The position numbers and the translations under genes are program-made. From positions 488,248-552,247 of the forward strand of contig VZTI01005567.1 of the NCBI GenBank assembly GCA_013397865.1: a stretch of 64,000 nt of DNA. The letters run 5' to 3'. The DNA is from Struthidea cinerea (Eukaryota; Chordata; Aves; Passeriformes; Corcoracidae). Position 1 is the first letter of the stretch; the number at the start of each line of letters is the position of its first letter. Below, one piece after another: positions 45,601-56,000 of this stretch. The notes under the pieces were generated by a model, which was given only the letters and a program-made list of their open reading frames with translations, was not told where the DNA came from and made no database searches.

Positions 45601-47831
45601 GTGGCTGAGCTGCTCAAGTAGACATGTCCCTGCAGAGGGAAGCATGCAGATCAGATAACTGGCAAAAAGAGCTTTAAAATACATTATCTGCTGCTGAAAA
45701 GTTTTTACTGGGAAATGCTGTCTAAGCACTGTAGCAGGGAGCTTAATTTAATGTGTTTTCCAAGATGGTACTGGAGCATCCCACTTCATAAGGGAAGGGG
45801 TGTCTGCATTCTGTATATACAGGACTCCAGCTGACAGCCAGCAAGTTAACTGATTTTTTAAAATCACTAGATCTAGAGCGGAACCCTTGTATTCAGTAGG
45901 TGTCAGGAAGCTAATAGAAAAGTATGAGGAAAGACAGTGGCCAAATCCAAGCTTTCTGGTTGCAGTATTGCAGTTTAAAATATTCCTCATGTTGCTGTTT
46001 CCTTTGAACAGAAATTGCTGCCTTGTGCAATGCGTTGAGTAGCAGCTCAGTGTGCTGTCCTCGTTGTATTTCAACTGATGCACCTGAAAAATTGGAAAGT
46101 ATTTCTCTTGGGGCATGTGAAAGGGGATCAGTGTCTCCTAAAATAGCATGCTGTAGTGTTTTCCCTGGAGATACTAGGAGCCATGGTGGTAAACCTGTAT
46201 GATCTATTAACTGAATCTGCCTTGTGCATTTGAGCATGTGCAAAGACAATTCCAGGCATTACAAGGAAATGTTTCTACAGAGCGGTTCTTTAAATAAATA
46301 GAAGTGGTGTACTAATGAGTAGTGTATTTGTGAGTTTTAAAGGATAGGTGCGAGGTCAGTTCATGTTTTGCTTTGGAGAGCTGAAGTTAAAAACCTACCT
46401 GGTAAGAGTCCATAAATATGGAATTAGTTCTAGTTTATCTGTATAGCATGGGGCTGTTGGCTACAGGCTAAGTTACTTAAGTGGTGAATGCTCGCTGTTG
46501 TGCCCTTCAGCATCAGCAAAGAGTCTTAGCAATTCAGTGTGTAGCCACTCCTGTGAGAAATAACTGGGTATGGCAGAGAAACAAACTTTCTAAAATGGTT
46601 TAAAGCAGATTAGTGTGGGAAGTTGCAAGGTGAGTTCAAATTCCACATGTGTTGCAAAGGGTTTCCAGCATCACAGGTTATTTATTGGAAGCGTTAAATG
46701 ATCTGCAGACCCTAAAGCTTGCTTTTTTTTCAAATAGGGTACTACCCTTCCAAAGCTGGAGCCAAAATTTGCCAATTACGTTAAGAATTGCTTCAGGACG
46801 GAGGACCAGAAGGTAACGGAATTCATCAGAGCTTGATAAAGTCCAAAAGCTTTTATAACCTGACCTAGGGATTCTTTTCTACTTAATCTTTATAAGCTTT
46901 GGACTGTTTCAAAGGGTTACAAACCACAAACAATACTTCAGATTAAATAAATGGGAATGGTTTTAAGGGTTTAGTTGGCTAAGATGGGAAAGCTAATATT
47001 TTATTACATTTTTCCAGCTTTTATATGGTTGGTAAATTATCTCTTGCTTACTAAACCCGCAGAATTTTCCTTTTGGCACCATATTGGCTAAGGAAATGAG
47101 CTGTGGTTTTCCTTGCTGCTGAATTTGGCCACCTAGGCTAGTCTACTGTTCAGCCCTTTGTTGGGGAGGGTGTCTGGGAGGGGGAGCTGTTTTGTGATGG
47201 AGATTATGGCATTCTTGCTACATTCTCTCCCAAAATCAACTGAGCTCTTAAAAGAGCGCAAGCCAAAAGGTGGTATCAGGAAGCAAGTTTCTGAACTAGT
47301 TATTACTTAACACAGACTAGGCTGAAAATAGGTCTTAGATTTCCCTATCAAAATTCCTTTAAGTTAATTTTTCTGGTGACAGAATTCCTTATGCTTTCCT
47401 GCTTCCCTCAGTGGTTCAGAGTAAACTTGTCTGATGGACAAATTGATACGTTCTTAAAGGAATGTTGAAAAGCAGTCAGCCTCAGCCCCTGGAGCTGCTG
47501 TGACATTAGCCAGGGTAGGCAGAGTTCAGCCAATATTTGCCTAGCTGGTCCACACCCATCCTCTCGCTCACCTTCACTGAATTCTTACTAATGTGACTGT
47601 GAGTAACAGTCTTCTAGCAGAAGGACCCAATGTCATGCTTTCAAATTTATTTTCTCTGAAAGGAATGCATTTTTTGTTATAATTTGATGTCAATTTTTAT
47701 GGAGTAAGTGGAGATAGTAAACTCTATAAAATAATTACAAAAATAATTTTAAAAATGGAGTTCAATTTCTAACTTTTTGTGTACACTTCCAGGTCATTCA
47801 AGCTCTCTGGCAGTGGAGACAGACTCTGTAA
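36579..47831 (+). CDS. NPM1: Nucleophosmin, spliced, exons 2-11 (exon 1 missing)
   Basis: Nucleophosmin (B23) is a pentameric nucleolar histone and ribosome-assembly chaperone that shuttles to the nucleus and centrosome. Ten coding exons join in frame: 36579-36658, 39344-39463, 40228-40321, 41037-41140, 41602-41663, 42122-42176, 43291-43380, 44296-44397, 46738-46812 and 47793-47831 (TAA at 47829-47831). They give 272 complete codons, after a codon whose first base comes from exon 1. In order they encode the nucleoplasmin core (exons 2-4, ending SGQHLV) and a first acidic stretch (EEEPESDEEEDD, exon 5). A KRPA...KKPK-type nuclear localisation region follows, then a long Asp/Glu tract (exons 6-7), a basic Lys/Ser/Pro linker (exons 8-9), and the three-helix nucleic-acid-binding end with the nucleolar-signal tryptophans (ALWQWRQTL). 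Exon sizes and phases follow human NPM1. All introns are GT-AG except intron 2, which is GC-AG. The start codon is not visible because exon 1 lies in the gap. Confidence 0.98.
36659..39343 (+). other. NPM1: NPM1 intron 2 (GC-AG)
   Basis: This intron is 2685 bp, with 5' GCAAGT and 3' CTTCACAG. It contains a pair of overlapping palindromes at 37063-37105. No other gene was recognised inside. Confidence 0.9.
37063..37105. repeat. Overlapping palindromes in NPM1 intron 2
   Basis: TAGACTACT (37063-37071) pairs with AGTAGTCTA (37074-37082) around a 2-base loop. CTAAGTAGT (37080-37088) pairs with ACTACTTAG (37097-37105) around an 8-base loop. TGTAGACTACT also occurs twice as a direct repeat at 37061 and 37089. 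Confidence 0.9.
39344..39463 (+). CDS. NPM1: NPM1 exon 3
   Basis: This 120-bp exon is in phase 0. It encodes VTLGAGAKDELHVVEAEALD and continues to KMSVQPT in the core domain. The acceptor is CTTCACAG and the donor GTAAGT. Its length equals the human exon. Confidence 0.98.
40228..40321 (+). CDS. NPM1: NPM1 exon 4
   Basis: This 94-bp exon encodes [20 protein letters not shown] and then GPVYVSGQHLV, the end of the nucleoplasmin core including the conserved Cys of LKCGSG. The donor GTACGT splits an alanine codon (G|CA). Its length equals the human exon. Confidence 0.98.
41037..41140 (+). CDS. NPM1: NPM1 exon 5
   Basis: This 104-bp exon encodes LEEEPESDEEEDD (first acidic region) and TKRPASGGGAKTPQ (first half of the nuclear localisation region). 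The acceptor is TTTATCAG and the donor GTATGT. It is one codon shorter than the human exon, within the acidic run. Confidence 0.97.
41602..41663 (+). CDS. NPM1: NPM1 exon 6
   Basis: This 62-bp exon begins AAAAAGCCAAAACTA (KKPKL, second half of the localisation signal). It then codes for almost pure Asp/Glu from GAT/GAG/GAC codons. The acceptor ends AAAG, which is less favoured than CAG or TAG. The donor is GTATGT. It is one codon shorter than the human exon, consistent with a trinucleotide-run length change. Confidence 0.96.
42122..42176 (+). CDS. NPM1: NPM1 exon 7
   Basis: This 55-bp exon completes the main acidic tract (DDEDDLEDDEEE) and starts the basic linker (IKAPIKK). The acceptor is AATTGTAG and the donor GTAAGT. 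Acidic tracts of this type bind basic histones and ribosomal proteins. Confidence 0.97.
42177..43290 (+). other. NPM1: NPM1 intron 7
   Basis: This 1114-bp intron contains a CTCF consensus match at 42624-42636 on the reverse strand. No other feature was recognised. Confidence 0.8.
42624..42636 (-). promoter_or_regulatory. Candidate CTCF site
   Basis: The reverse strand reads CCAGCAGATGGCA, which fits the CTCF core consensus CCASYAGRKGGCR at every position. Binding is not shown; the sequence match is direct. Confidence 0.5.
43291..43380 (+). CDS. NPM1: NPM1 exon 8
   Basis: This 90-bp exon is in phase 0. It encodes the disordered Lys/Ser/Pro-rich linker PVREVAGKNMQKAKQNGKDS and then KPSTPASKSK. 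It diverges from the mammalian exon except for QNGKDSKPS. The acceptor is TCTTTTCAG and the donor GTGAGT. Confidence 0.96.
44296..44397 (+). CDS. NPM1: NPM1 exon 9
   Basis: This 102-bp exon encodes TPDSKKDKTLTPKTPKVPLS and then LEEIKAKMQASVDK. The TPKTPK stretch is proline-directed kinase-like. EEIKAKMQAS is the first helix of the C-terminal domain. The donor is GTGAGT. Its length equals the human exon. Confidence 0.97.
44398..46737 (+). other. NPM1: NPM1 intron 9
   Basis: This is a 2340-bp intron. The short human isoform B23.2 uses an alternative terminal exon in the corresponding part of the gene. I could not identify a counterpart here. No repeat was recognised. Confidence 0.7.
46738..46812 (+). 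CDS. NPM1: NPM1 exon 10
   Basis: This 75-bp exon encodes GTTLPKLEPKFANYVKNCFR and then TEDQK, helix 2 of the nucleic-acid-binding domain. The acceptor is CAAATAG and the donor GTAACG. It follows the longest 3' intron (2340 bp). Confidence 0.97.
47793..47831 (+). CDS. NPM1: NPM1 exon 11 (terminal coding)
   Basis: This stretch encodes VIQALWQWRQTL and TAA. The two tryptophans correspond to the human residues needed for nucleolar retention and are intact here. Confidence 0.98.
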   Translation, partial: VIQALWQWRQTL

Positions 47832-48155
47832 GAAAAGAAAACAGTTTAAACAGTTCATTAAAATCTGCAGTCTTATTTCTGTAACCATTATTTGGCTGTT
47901 CTTTTTACAAATGCTGAAAGAGCTATCCCTCCTGTGTCTGATAAATGTCATCCAGATTACCTTGCCAAGAATGTGTTGTCCAAAATGCCTGTTTAGTTTT
48001 TAAAGATGGGACTCCACCCTCAGCTTCATTTTAAGTATGTATGGAATGTTTTGATAAGGCATGGTGGTGGTCAGACAAATGGAAATGGTGGGGAGACTAA
48101 ATGTATGTGGAAAAAAATAAAATTTAGTATTTTAATAAAGTACTATTGTTTCTTT
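47832..48155 (+). other. NPM1: NPM1 3' UTR and polyadenylation signals
   Basis: An AT-rich 3' UTR follows the TAA. Two AATAAA hexamers lie at 48116-48121 and 48134-48139. A T-rich tract (TGTTTCTTTTTTTA) at about 48147-48160 is a suitable downstream element. Cleavage is expected near 48150-48160. Confidence 0.85.
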
Positions 48156-48159
48156 TTTT

Positions 48160-51100
48160 ATGGATTGGGGGAGTCTGCTTACTAAACCCGGAGATAATAT
48201 GGCTTTAAAGTTCTCTGAGGAACTGCCTTTGAGTATTTTAGCTGCTTTACCAAGTACACATAAGCTATCCTCGTGTGTTGTCAACTTAAAAACAACTCCA
48301 GTTCCATGAGCTTTGGAGCTACTGAGCAGATGATTGGTGAGAAGGCTTAAGTGGCAAGCGGCGCTTTATTCTTGTCTGAAAGTGACCACTAATTATATAA
48401 TTGCCTAAAACAGCCCTTCCTGCATCTCAGTTTCTGACCTGCTTCGTTGTGCTTTGGTTTATGGTTTCTCTGTAACTACTGAGTTTATAGGGCCTGGGAC
48501 TCCACTTGTAAAATGCAGTACTTTTGATTTGGGATTTGCTGGCTGTGCTGCTCCTCTGAGGAGCTGCAGAGTCTGAGGTTGCCTCACATAATGACTCCTG
48601 TGAGGGTTTTGTGGCGAAAAGAATTAGCTTGAATGCTGTAGGATGTGCCTAGAGAGCTCACTGATCGACAGCGGAGCCTGTGGATAAATTCCTTTGAATG
48701 CTGAGACTAATCTCCAGCAAATCCAAGAGCTTACGTGGTCAGGTAGTCCTCTTGGGTCCTCTGCTCTTGATTATGGCCTACATGTGATGCTAAGAGGCAG
48801 AGGTAAAATTTTGGGCCATTCTTGTCACATGAAGTAACCTGAAAAGCGTGTAGGGGCTTTCACGTGAAGGAAAGCAAGGATGTGAAACAGGAGACTCCTC
48901 AAGGCTCCTGTTTAAATGTGTCACTTCCAATGCTTGACTGTCGCATCTTGTGGGACTGGGAGAATACTAAGAAAGCACTTAAATGGTTGTGTGGTAACTA
49001 TTAAACTTGGCTTTAATCCTCAGTGTTTGAGAACTAATGCAACTGTCTTGTGTTCCTCACAGCAGCACACCCCTAAGTGAGAGTAAAGCAGGCCTTAGCA
49101 GGTTGAGGTTTTCCCCACTTGAAGGACTTGCACACTTGGGTCCTGCAGAAGTTGGCTTTGCAGGATGTGTAAGCACACACTGGGTTGTGCTGTTTGGGCA
49201 TGGGGTCTCTTTTCCTGAGTCTTCTTTACAAGTTGTTTAAGTAGGATGTACAATTTGGTTTGTAAAATTGCCACTGAAAATACTTTTTTAAGTGCTGCTA
49301 TAAAACCCTTAGGTCCTATAGTTGAGATGCTGGGTGTAGTGGAAAGCAGTGCAAGTCTCCAGAGGCAAAGAGTTCTTTTTGGGAAAACAAAGCCAAGTGA
49401 AGTGCATGATAGAGAAGCAAAACTGTGCAAGTCTTGTGTCAAAGATTCGTTTAAGCTTGAGTATGATTGCAGCATGTGAAATGGCAGAGTATAAGGGTTT
49501 GAAATGCCTGTTTTGGTGGGGTTATGTCAATAGATGATGTCATGTGCACAAGTGAGAGCAGATTTCCCTGGTGAAATAGAGTTAATGGCACAGACAGGCT
49601 TATTTAAGCAAAATTGCCCTCAATTTTGGCTGAAAGAAGTGAAAATTGTACAGTAATTTCAGCAAGAGCCTTTCTAGCCAATAAAATATTCTGATTATTA
49701 AAGTTTAAGAAAAGCTGGGGTGTTGTCTGTCTGTAGGTGACTGACCAAAGCAAGTCTGGGGTGCAGCCACACTGCACAAGCATTGCAGGGGGGACATGGA
49801 GCCTGTATGGGCAGCTCTAAAGGAAATCATTGCTGTGCTGGTGCTGAGGTGTAACATAGGTCAAGTCGTTGCCAGGCTGCTGCTGAACATCATGAGGCAT
49901 CTTTGAGGCACCCTCATGGCATAAAAAATAGCTTCACTTGGCCCTGGTTAGCTCACCCACTGTTTCCTGCCAGTTTATGGAGTCATGAGGGGTGGTCAGT
50001 GGCTGCCCACTGCCCCACTCCTGGCTGTGGGGCCATGTCCCTACCTCTGCTGTTGTGCTGGTCACATCTCCAAACCCTGGCTCCTTTTGGGACTGGCCAT
50101 CTGATGACTGGATGCAGCTGTATCCTCTTGGATATTCATGTGCAGCTGCCAGTTCTTTCCCTTTGAACGGAGCCTCTAAGGTTGATGTAAAAAAAAGCTC
50201 AGATGTGAAAATACCTGTTGAAGAGACAAATACCAGATGTGGGTTGTTGAAGTACTGTTCTTGACTTTCTGCAGAGTTGAAACATGTTCTTGCCATGGTA
50301 ATGATGGCAACAAAGCTGTAGTGTTTTGATAGCTGTGTCGAGGGTTCTGAGCCTCTGTGTGATCCTGGTCCTCAAGGGTGGCTTATTTGGGAGCATGGAG
50401 CTCCGCAGCCAAATGCATTGATATTTTCTCATGCCATGATGGGAAAACAACTTGACTTCCCTTTACAGGATGGTGAAATGCCTCTCCAAGTAGCGGTGCC
50501 TTCACCTTTCCTTTGTACATGAATTTCCCCTACTGCTGCCTTTCCTGTTCCAGGATCTGTCTGTTCCTGGGTTTTTCATGTTTCATTTCCTTCTGCAAGT
50601 GTTTCATCCCGTACAGTGAACAGGTCGTTGGTGTCCCCCTGCATGGGACAAAGGGAAGGCCGCCCAGCTGAGTTGGTATGTGGGACCATGCAGGGTTGAC
50701 AGCAGATAGAGCTGCTCCATATGGATCTACTTTGTCTCAAAGTCTCCGGTGTCTCTTGGCATCTCTTTGCAGAAGAAGCGATAACAGAAGAATCCCATCC
50801 TGTCAGGATTCCATGCCTTATTCCTGGGGGTGTTCAGGAGAAGTGCTTGTGGCCACCTTAGGTCTGTCCTGGGGTTCTGTTTGCCCCTGTGATCCAGCAA
50901 ACCTGCCAGAGCAGCGTTTCAGAGTCCAGGGGCTGTGATGAGTGCGAGGCTCTTATTTTGCCTGTGCTCAGCAATTGTTGCAGCCTTTGGAGAGAAGCAA
51001 CTCGAGCATGGCTGGCAGGAGGGTGGGAGTGTGTGTGGGCTGAGGTAATGGAAAACAGGGCCAGGATGGGTGGCGGTTCTGGGCTTCTTGCCACCCAGAC

Positions 51101-53000
51101 GGTCCCTCAGGGGCTAAGTTCATGCTCCTACCCAGATACCCCAAGCCATGTCCTGTCTCTTTTGCATGTGCCATTGCTGACTAGCAGCCAAACTCCCTCA
51201 GCTTTTCCTTCCCTCTCTGTGGAACCAGCACCTAGATCCTTACTCCCCTCGCTGTTTTCCCAAAAGGGCATTTAAGACTGGATCCTACTTAGAAATGTCA
51301 TAGAAAAAGCTGCAAAAGAATGGGGTGGTTTGGAGCTCAGCGTTGGATGGAGCGCAGCGCCTTTATTCCCTGCCCTTGGCTAGTGGGCAGTAGGTTCTGG
51401 CAAGCAGCAGCAAGTGCAATTGGTTGGGTTGAGTGAGGTTTGGAGGTTTTGTGATCTGGTATTTATTAAGGATTGCTTTGTCTGAGCCTGGTTCTCAGTC
51501 TGAACAAGGAGAGCTGAGAGTGCGTGATGGGGTGCAGGAGAAGCGATACTGGACTTGCGGTGTGCCTGAAGGGGCCTGACCTCTCCTCCCGTTTGCTGGC
51601 TACTTGCTGGTTTGCCTACTTGGGCACTTCTGGGAACAGTTCTGTGTTGTGTTGGAGCAGCTCTTCAGTGGCTGGCCTTTGGGCTGTCTTGCGTAAATGG
51701 GTTTTAAGCAGTGCCTAATTGGGACCAAGTGAATCAATCAAATATATCAAATGTTAATTAAGATGTGTGCCCTGGGGGCCACATGTATGGCCTGTGTCCA
51801 GTTGTATGAAGATGACTTTTGCTCTTCTCCTTACTTTCTTCAAAAACTTTCTTCTCTCCTTCCACCACTTCTGTCACCTCTCCCTGACCAAGCCATAAGA
51901 GCCTTTATGGGAAAAGGATCCTGGGAGAAAACAAGCAAGAAAAGGCAACGAATAAAAGAAGAGGGAGAAAGGTGGTCAAGGGTCAAAAGTGAGAATGGGA
52001 AAAGTTACGACCCTGGGAGGGATGCTCAGCAGGGCACCTCTGACAGTGCCCACCCACACTGAGCTGGCCATGCCAGAGCCGTGTGCTGCTGCCCAGAGGC
52101 TTGTCCAGCACAAGGGCATGGCCATCACCCCACTTGGACTGCAAATGGCAAAAGGAGGGAACAGAACTAGGCCACTCAGAGTGGATGCACCTGATTCACC
52201 TCAAGGGATTAGTTTATGCTGGTACTAGAAACAGTCTTTGTCTTAATTGAAGGCAATTTTGTTACAAGGGTCCTGCAGTCTTACTTAACTAATTGCTGGG
52301 GCCTGAAGCCTGCTGAGCCCCATCCAGTTCTCTTGACTTACTGTATGTAAGAGAAAACAGTTTCTCTTGCCTGTTTTCAAATCAAGCCTTCGTTTTACAT
52401 TGGTTTTGGTTTTTTTAATGAGTAATGATTGCAGGGAGAGTTGAAGGTGTATTGAAGCTGTTGAGGTACTTGGTATTTCAGCGCTCCAGCCAGCTTTATC
52501 TGTGCCTGTTCATGAAACTTTTCCCACTGCTCCTTACATTTGTCCCAAAGCTTGTAATTGTGCTATTTCCCCAAGAATGTCCTTGATGAAAAGCTTCTAG
52601 CAGCCCTTATTGTGCTGTTTTGAGGCAGTGAATGTTATCTCAGCAGGGCTTCGAGTGGTGCTGTTCCCTGTGTGTAAATGTGTGTGAGGACACCAACAAC
52701 AGTGCACAGCTACAGCTAATGAGTAAAGCTTTCAGTTTAATAATAAGGTTACCTTTGGTGTTCAGGACATTCTTCCCTGTTCCTTAAATCTTTCCCCCAT
52801 ACTTTCAAGCCTTTCCTTCCAATTTTCTACATGGAAAATAGATTTTAACTAAATAACTATAGCTAAGGGCAATAACATGTCTTGGGACCACTATAGTGCA
52901 GGGCACCCAGCCAGTCCTTGTGATCTCCAGAGAGCACAGAAGGACAGGGAGATTGGGGGATCTTGGCTTGATTTTTAGGGTCTCGAATTAGGAGAGATGC
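48160..53000. other. Intergenic NPM1-FGF18, first half
   Basis: This is single-copy sequence without CR1 or LTR fragments that I recognise. Frames are short. No exon of a known gene was seen. Confidence 0.5.
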
Positions 53001-56000
53001 TTCTACTTGTTCCCTCTAGCTTCTTGGTTCTGAATAGTCCTTTCCAACTCATTCCCAGTTCTACATCTTGCCACAACCTTCTCCTTGCTTAGTCCTTCAC
53101 TGCTCTTCAGACTTCTCAGTCTTCTGATCCTTATCAGTTCCTCCTCCAGTCTTCCCTACCCACTGCCGCTGGAGCAGCACAGCCTTTCCCGGGTCTCTAG
53201 GAAAAGCTTGGACACCGTTGCAAACCTGGTGCTCCATGAATCCCCTTTCTGGATTGCTTGGAAAAGTGTCCCTGAGAGCCCAGGTGTGGCTGGTGCCCTC
53301 AGTTTGGTGGTGGTGGAGAATGCTGATAAAAGCCCTGCTGGATGGAGCTCTGCTTGTAGGAGACGCTTGTGCGTGCCCCAGGAGAATGGGACTTCCAGAG
53401 ATGTCTCTTTACTGATCTGTGGCATCGATGCTCCAGAAAAATGCCATGTTCCAATGTGTTTTTGTGTAAATCCACCCATATTATATTTTTTGTATTCTTG
53501 CTCTGATGCAAAGTGTGGCTACAGTTCCTCTTCAGAAGGATTAGTAGCAACATGGGTTTTCCAGCGTTGTTTTCAGAAACTGTCCTGTCTCACAGCCCAC
53601 CCTGAGTTCCTCCAAGGTCACTCATTCACTTGTGCCATCACTGAGGATGGTGGCAAAGGGCATTGAGAGATCTCTGATGTCACCAGTCAGTGCCTGCATC
53701 AACCCTGAACTGCCCCTGCAGTGGCCAGTTGTGGGGACAGGGGTGGTCGTGCACCTTGTGTGAGGTCCTGCCCTGAGCCAGCAGTTGGGGCAGAGGGCAA
53801 GAGCCCAGTGTGGTGGTGTGGGAAGGGATCGGTCATCCCACAGACAGGGCTTGAGATGGTGACTTGCTGGAGGCAGCTTAATTCAGGAGACTTCAGTCTA
53901 AGAGGTTTATGTTTAAGACCTGTTGAGCTGAAAAGCTCCAAGTTAAGGAAATACTAAGTTTTGAAGCTTAACAGCTTGTGATTTTTTTAATTTTTTTTTT
54001 TTTAGGGAAAAATGAAACCATGGAGGAATATAAATCCAAGGAGCCAAGCCCTAGGATTTAATGCAGTGCAAAAGCTGAAAAGTGGAATTTCCCACTGGTT
54101 TGCATAGGGTTGTCTGCAGAGGTTGGCTTGTTCTTGCCTCCCTTCAGAAGCATTCTAGCAGCTGCCATGTGCTGTCAGAGGGGAGCTGCTCCCCTGCTCC
54201 TGGGCACTGGGATCAAGGAAAGCCCACGTGTGTCCACGCTGTGCCAGACACTGGAGCAGGGGTGGCCAGGCTGGGGGACACGGAGTGGGAGCAGGCTCTG
54301 GCTGAGGGGCCCTGGGCACTGAGCGGGGCTGGATACCCAGGAGAACAGGGTATTGAACTAACCCATGGTCTGTCCTTTAGCTTGAGATGTCCATCATTGT
54401 CAGTGATTTCATTTGCCTCATTGCTCTGCTGATAAAGCACTGGAATTTGCTTATGAGTATGCTGGAGCTTTCAGAGGAATCTGAGATTTCAGTCCCCAAA
54501 TCCCACTGAAATCCAGGGGGTGTTCCAGTGGAGAAAAACCTTTGTAAACTCTGAAACCTTGCCTGCTGGATAATGCCTGCCTCTCTTGGGTTTCTTTTCT
54601 CTTATAAAGCAATGATTCACATCAGAGTAAGGGCTGTAGCATGCCTGGTTCTCCCTTTGCAAGGGGCCACGAGACATCCCTGTGGCTGAGAGCTGGAAGG
54701 GATGCTGCAGTTGCCTCTGTTCCCAAGAGGTCCAGGGTAGGCTGTTGGCTGCAGAAGCTGCTGGGAGCATCCCTGCTCTCTCTGGAGTTGGGATGGCCTG
54801 TCTGCAGCTCTAGGCTGGTTGCTGGTGTCTTTTAGGATTTCCTGGCCACCTCCCTTCTCCCAGGACTCAGTTCTCTGCCCTGCCCTGGCTCCCTCCCTTT
54901 CAGTCCACAGAAGGCTGCCCTGGTTTGTTGTTGCTCCTGTGAATGCTAGAGGACAAAAGCTGCCATGCTCGATATCCTATTCTTTGTATTTCTTTTATTG
55001 TTCCATTTTCTGTTATTTTATGTTGGTTTTTATTTGTCATGCATTAAGTGCCCTTCCAGCCTGTGTTCTTCAAGGCAGGAGCTCCCGCTGGCCAAAGGAA
55101 GCCTGCGTTGGTCACAGCAGGGAAAACTCAGGCTGAGCTGGGCTGATACATCTGTGTGAGCTCTCTCACTCACCACTGAGGTGCTCCAGATCATTCCTTA
55201 GAGCTGTTCTCCGCTTAACTCTGAATGGTGGCTGTGTTGCCTTTATCCAACCTCCAGGCTGGATAAACTTCACCTCTTTCCAGCAGGGCTTCCCAGCAGC
55301 TGTGAAATAGCAAATATTTCTTGCTGAACCGATGGGGTCGTGCCACACCTGCCCCTCAGCAGTGCCAGTCTTCAGGCCTCTTGACTGCGGCCCCAGCCCA
55401 GCCAGGTGCTGGGTCACCTCAGGGGATTGGTGCCTGTATTTACTTGCAGGATCAGTGCCGCTGATCCCTGGTGCCATTCCCACTGGCTGGCATGGCATGG
55501 TGCAGTTCCATGTTTCAGCGTGGATTTGTGGGACTTACAAAGCACAGCTCAATGGTCACAAGCTCAAAACTCTGTGAGCAAAGGGCATCCAGCAGCAAAA
55601 GCACTGGTTTGGGTTCTTTTTTTTTAGCATAATGAATGCTCTGTGCTTTGTGCTTCCAGTGCTTAGTGATGGCTGAATCCAAGTCCTGACTGTTCTTCAC
55701 CAAGTTCCTTCTGCAAGACTGTGCCTGAATGTGGTGGAGCTGAGGCTGAAGTCCTGTGCTCCTGGACAGTTCAGGGTTGTTTTGAGGTGGCTCTTTTGTC
55801 AAATGGCAGTAACTGCAAAGCATCCCCTCCTTCCCTGTCTGTCCAGACTATGTGGCAGAAGCCTTTCTTACCTTGGGATGAAGTTGTCTTTTTGTGTGTA
55901 AACTGGATAAAGACAGAACAGGCACCCCAGCCAGTCTAAAAGTTGTCTTTCCTTTTACCAAGGCTTTCAAATTCAGAAATCCTCTTCAATCTGATTTTCT

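Noticed and set aside
53085..53666. 193-codon frame as a gene
   Set aside because: It has a low-complexity Leu/Ser start, no domain, no splice-supported context, and competing frames on the other strand.
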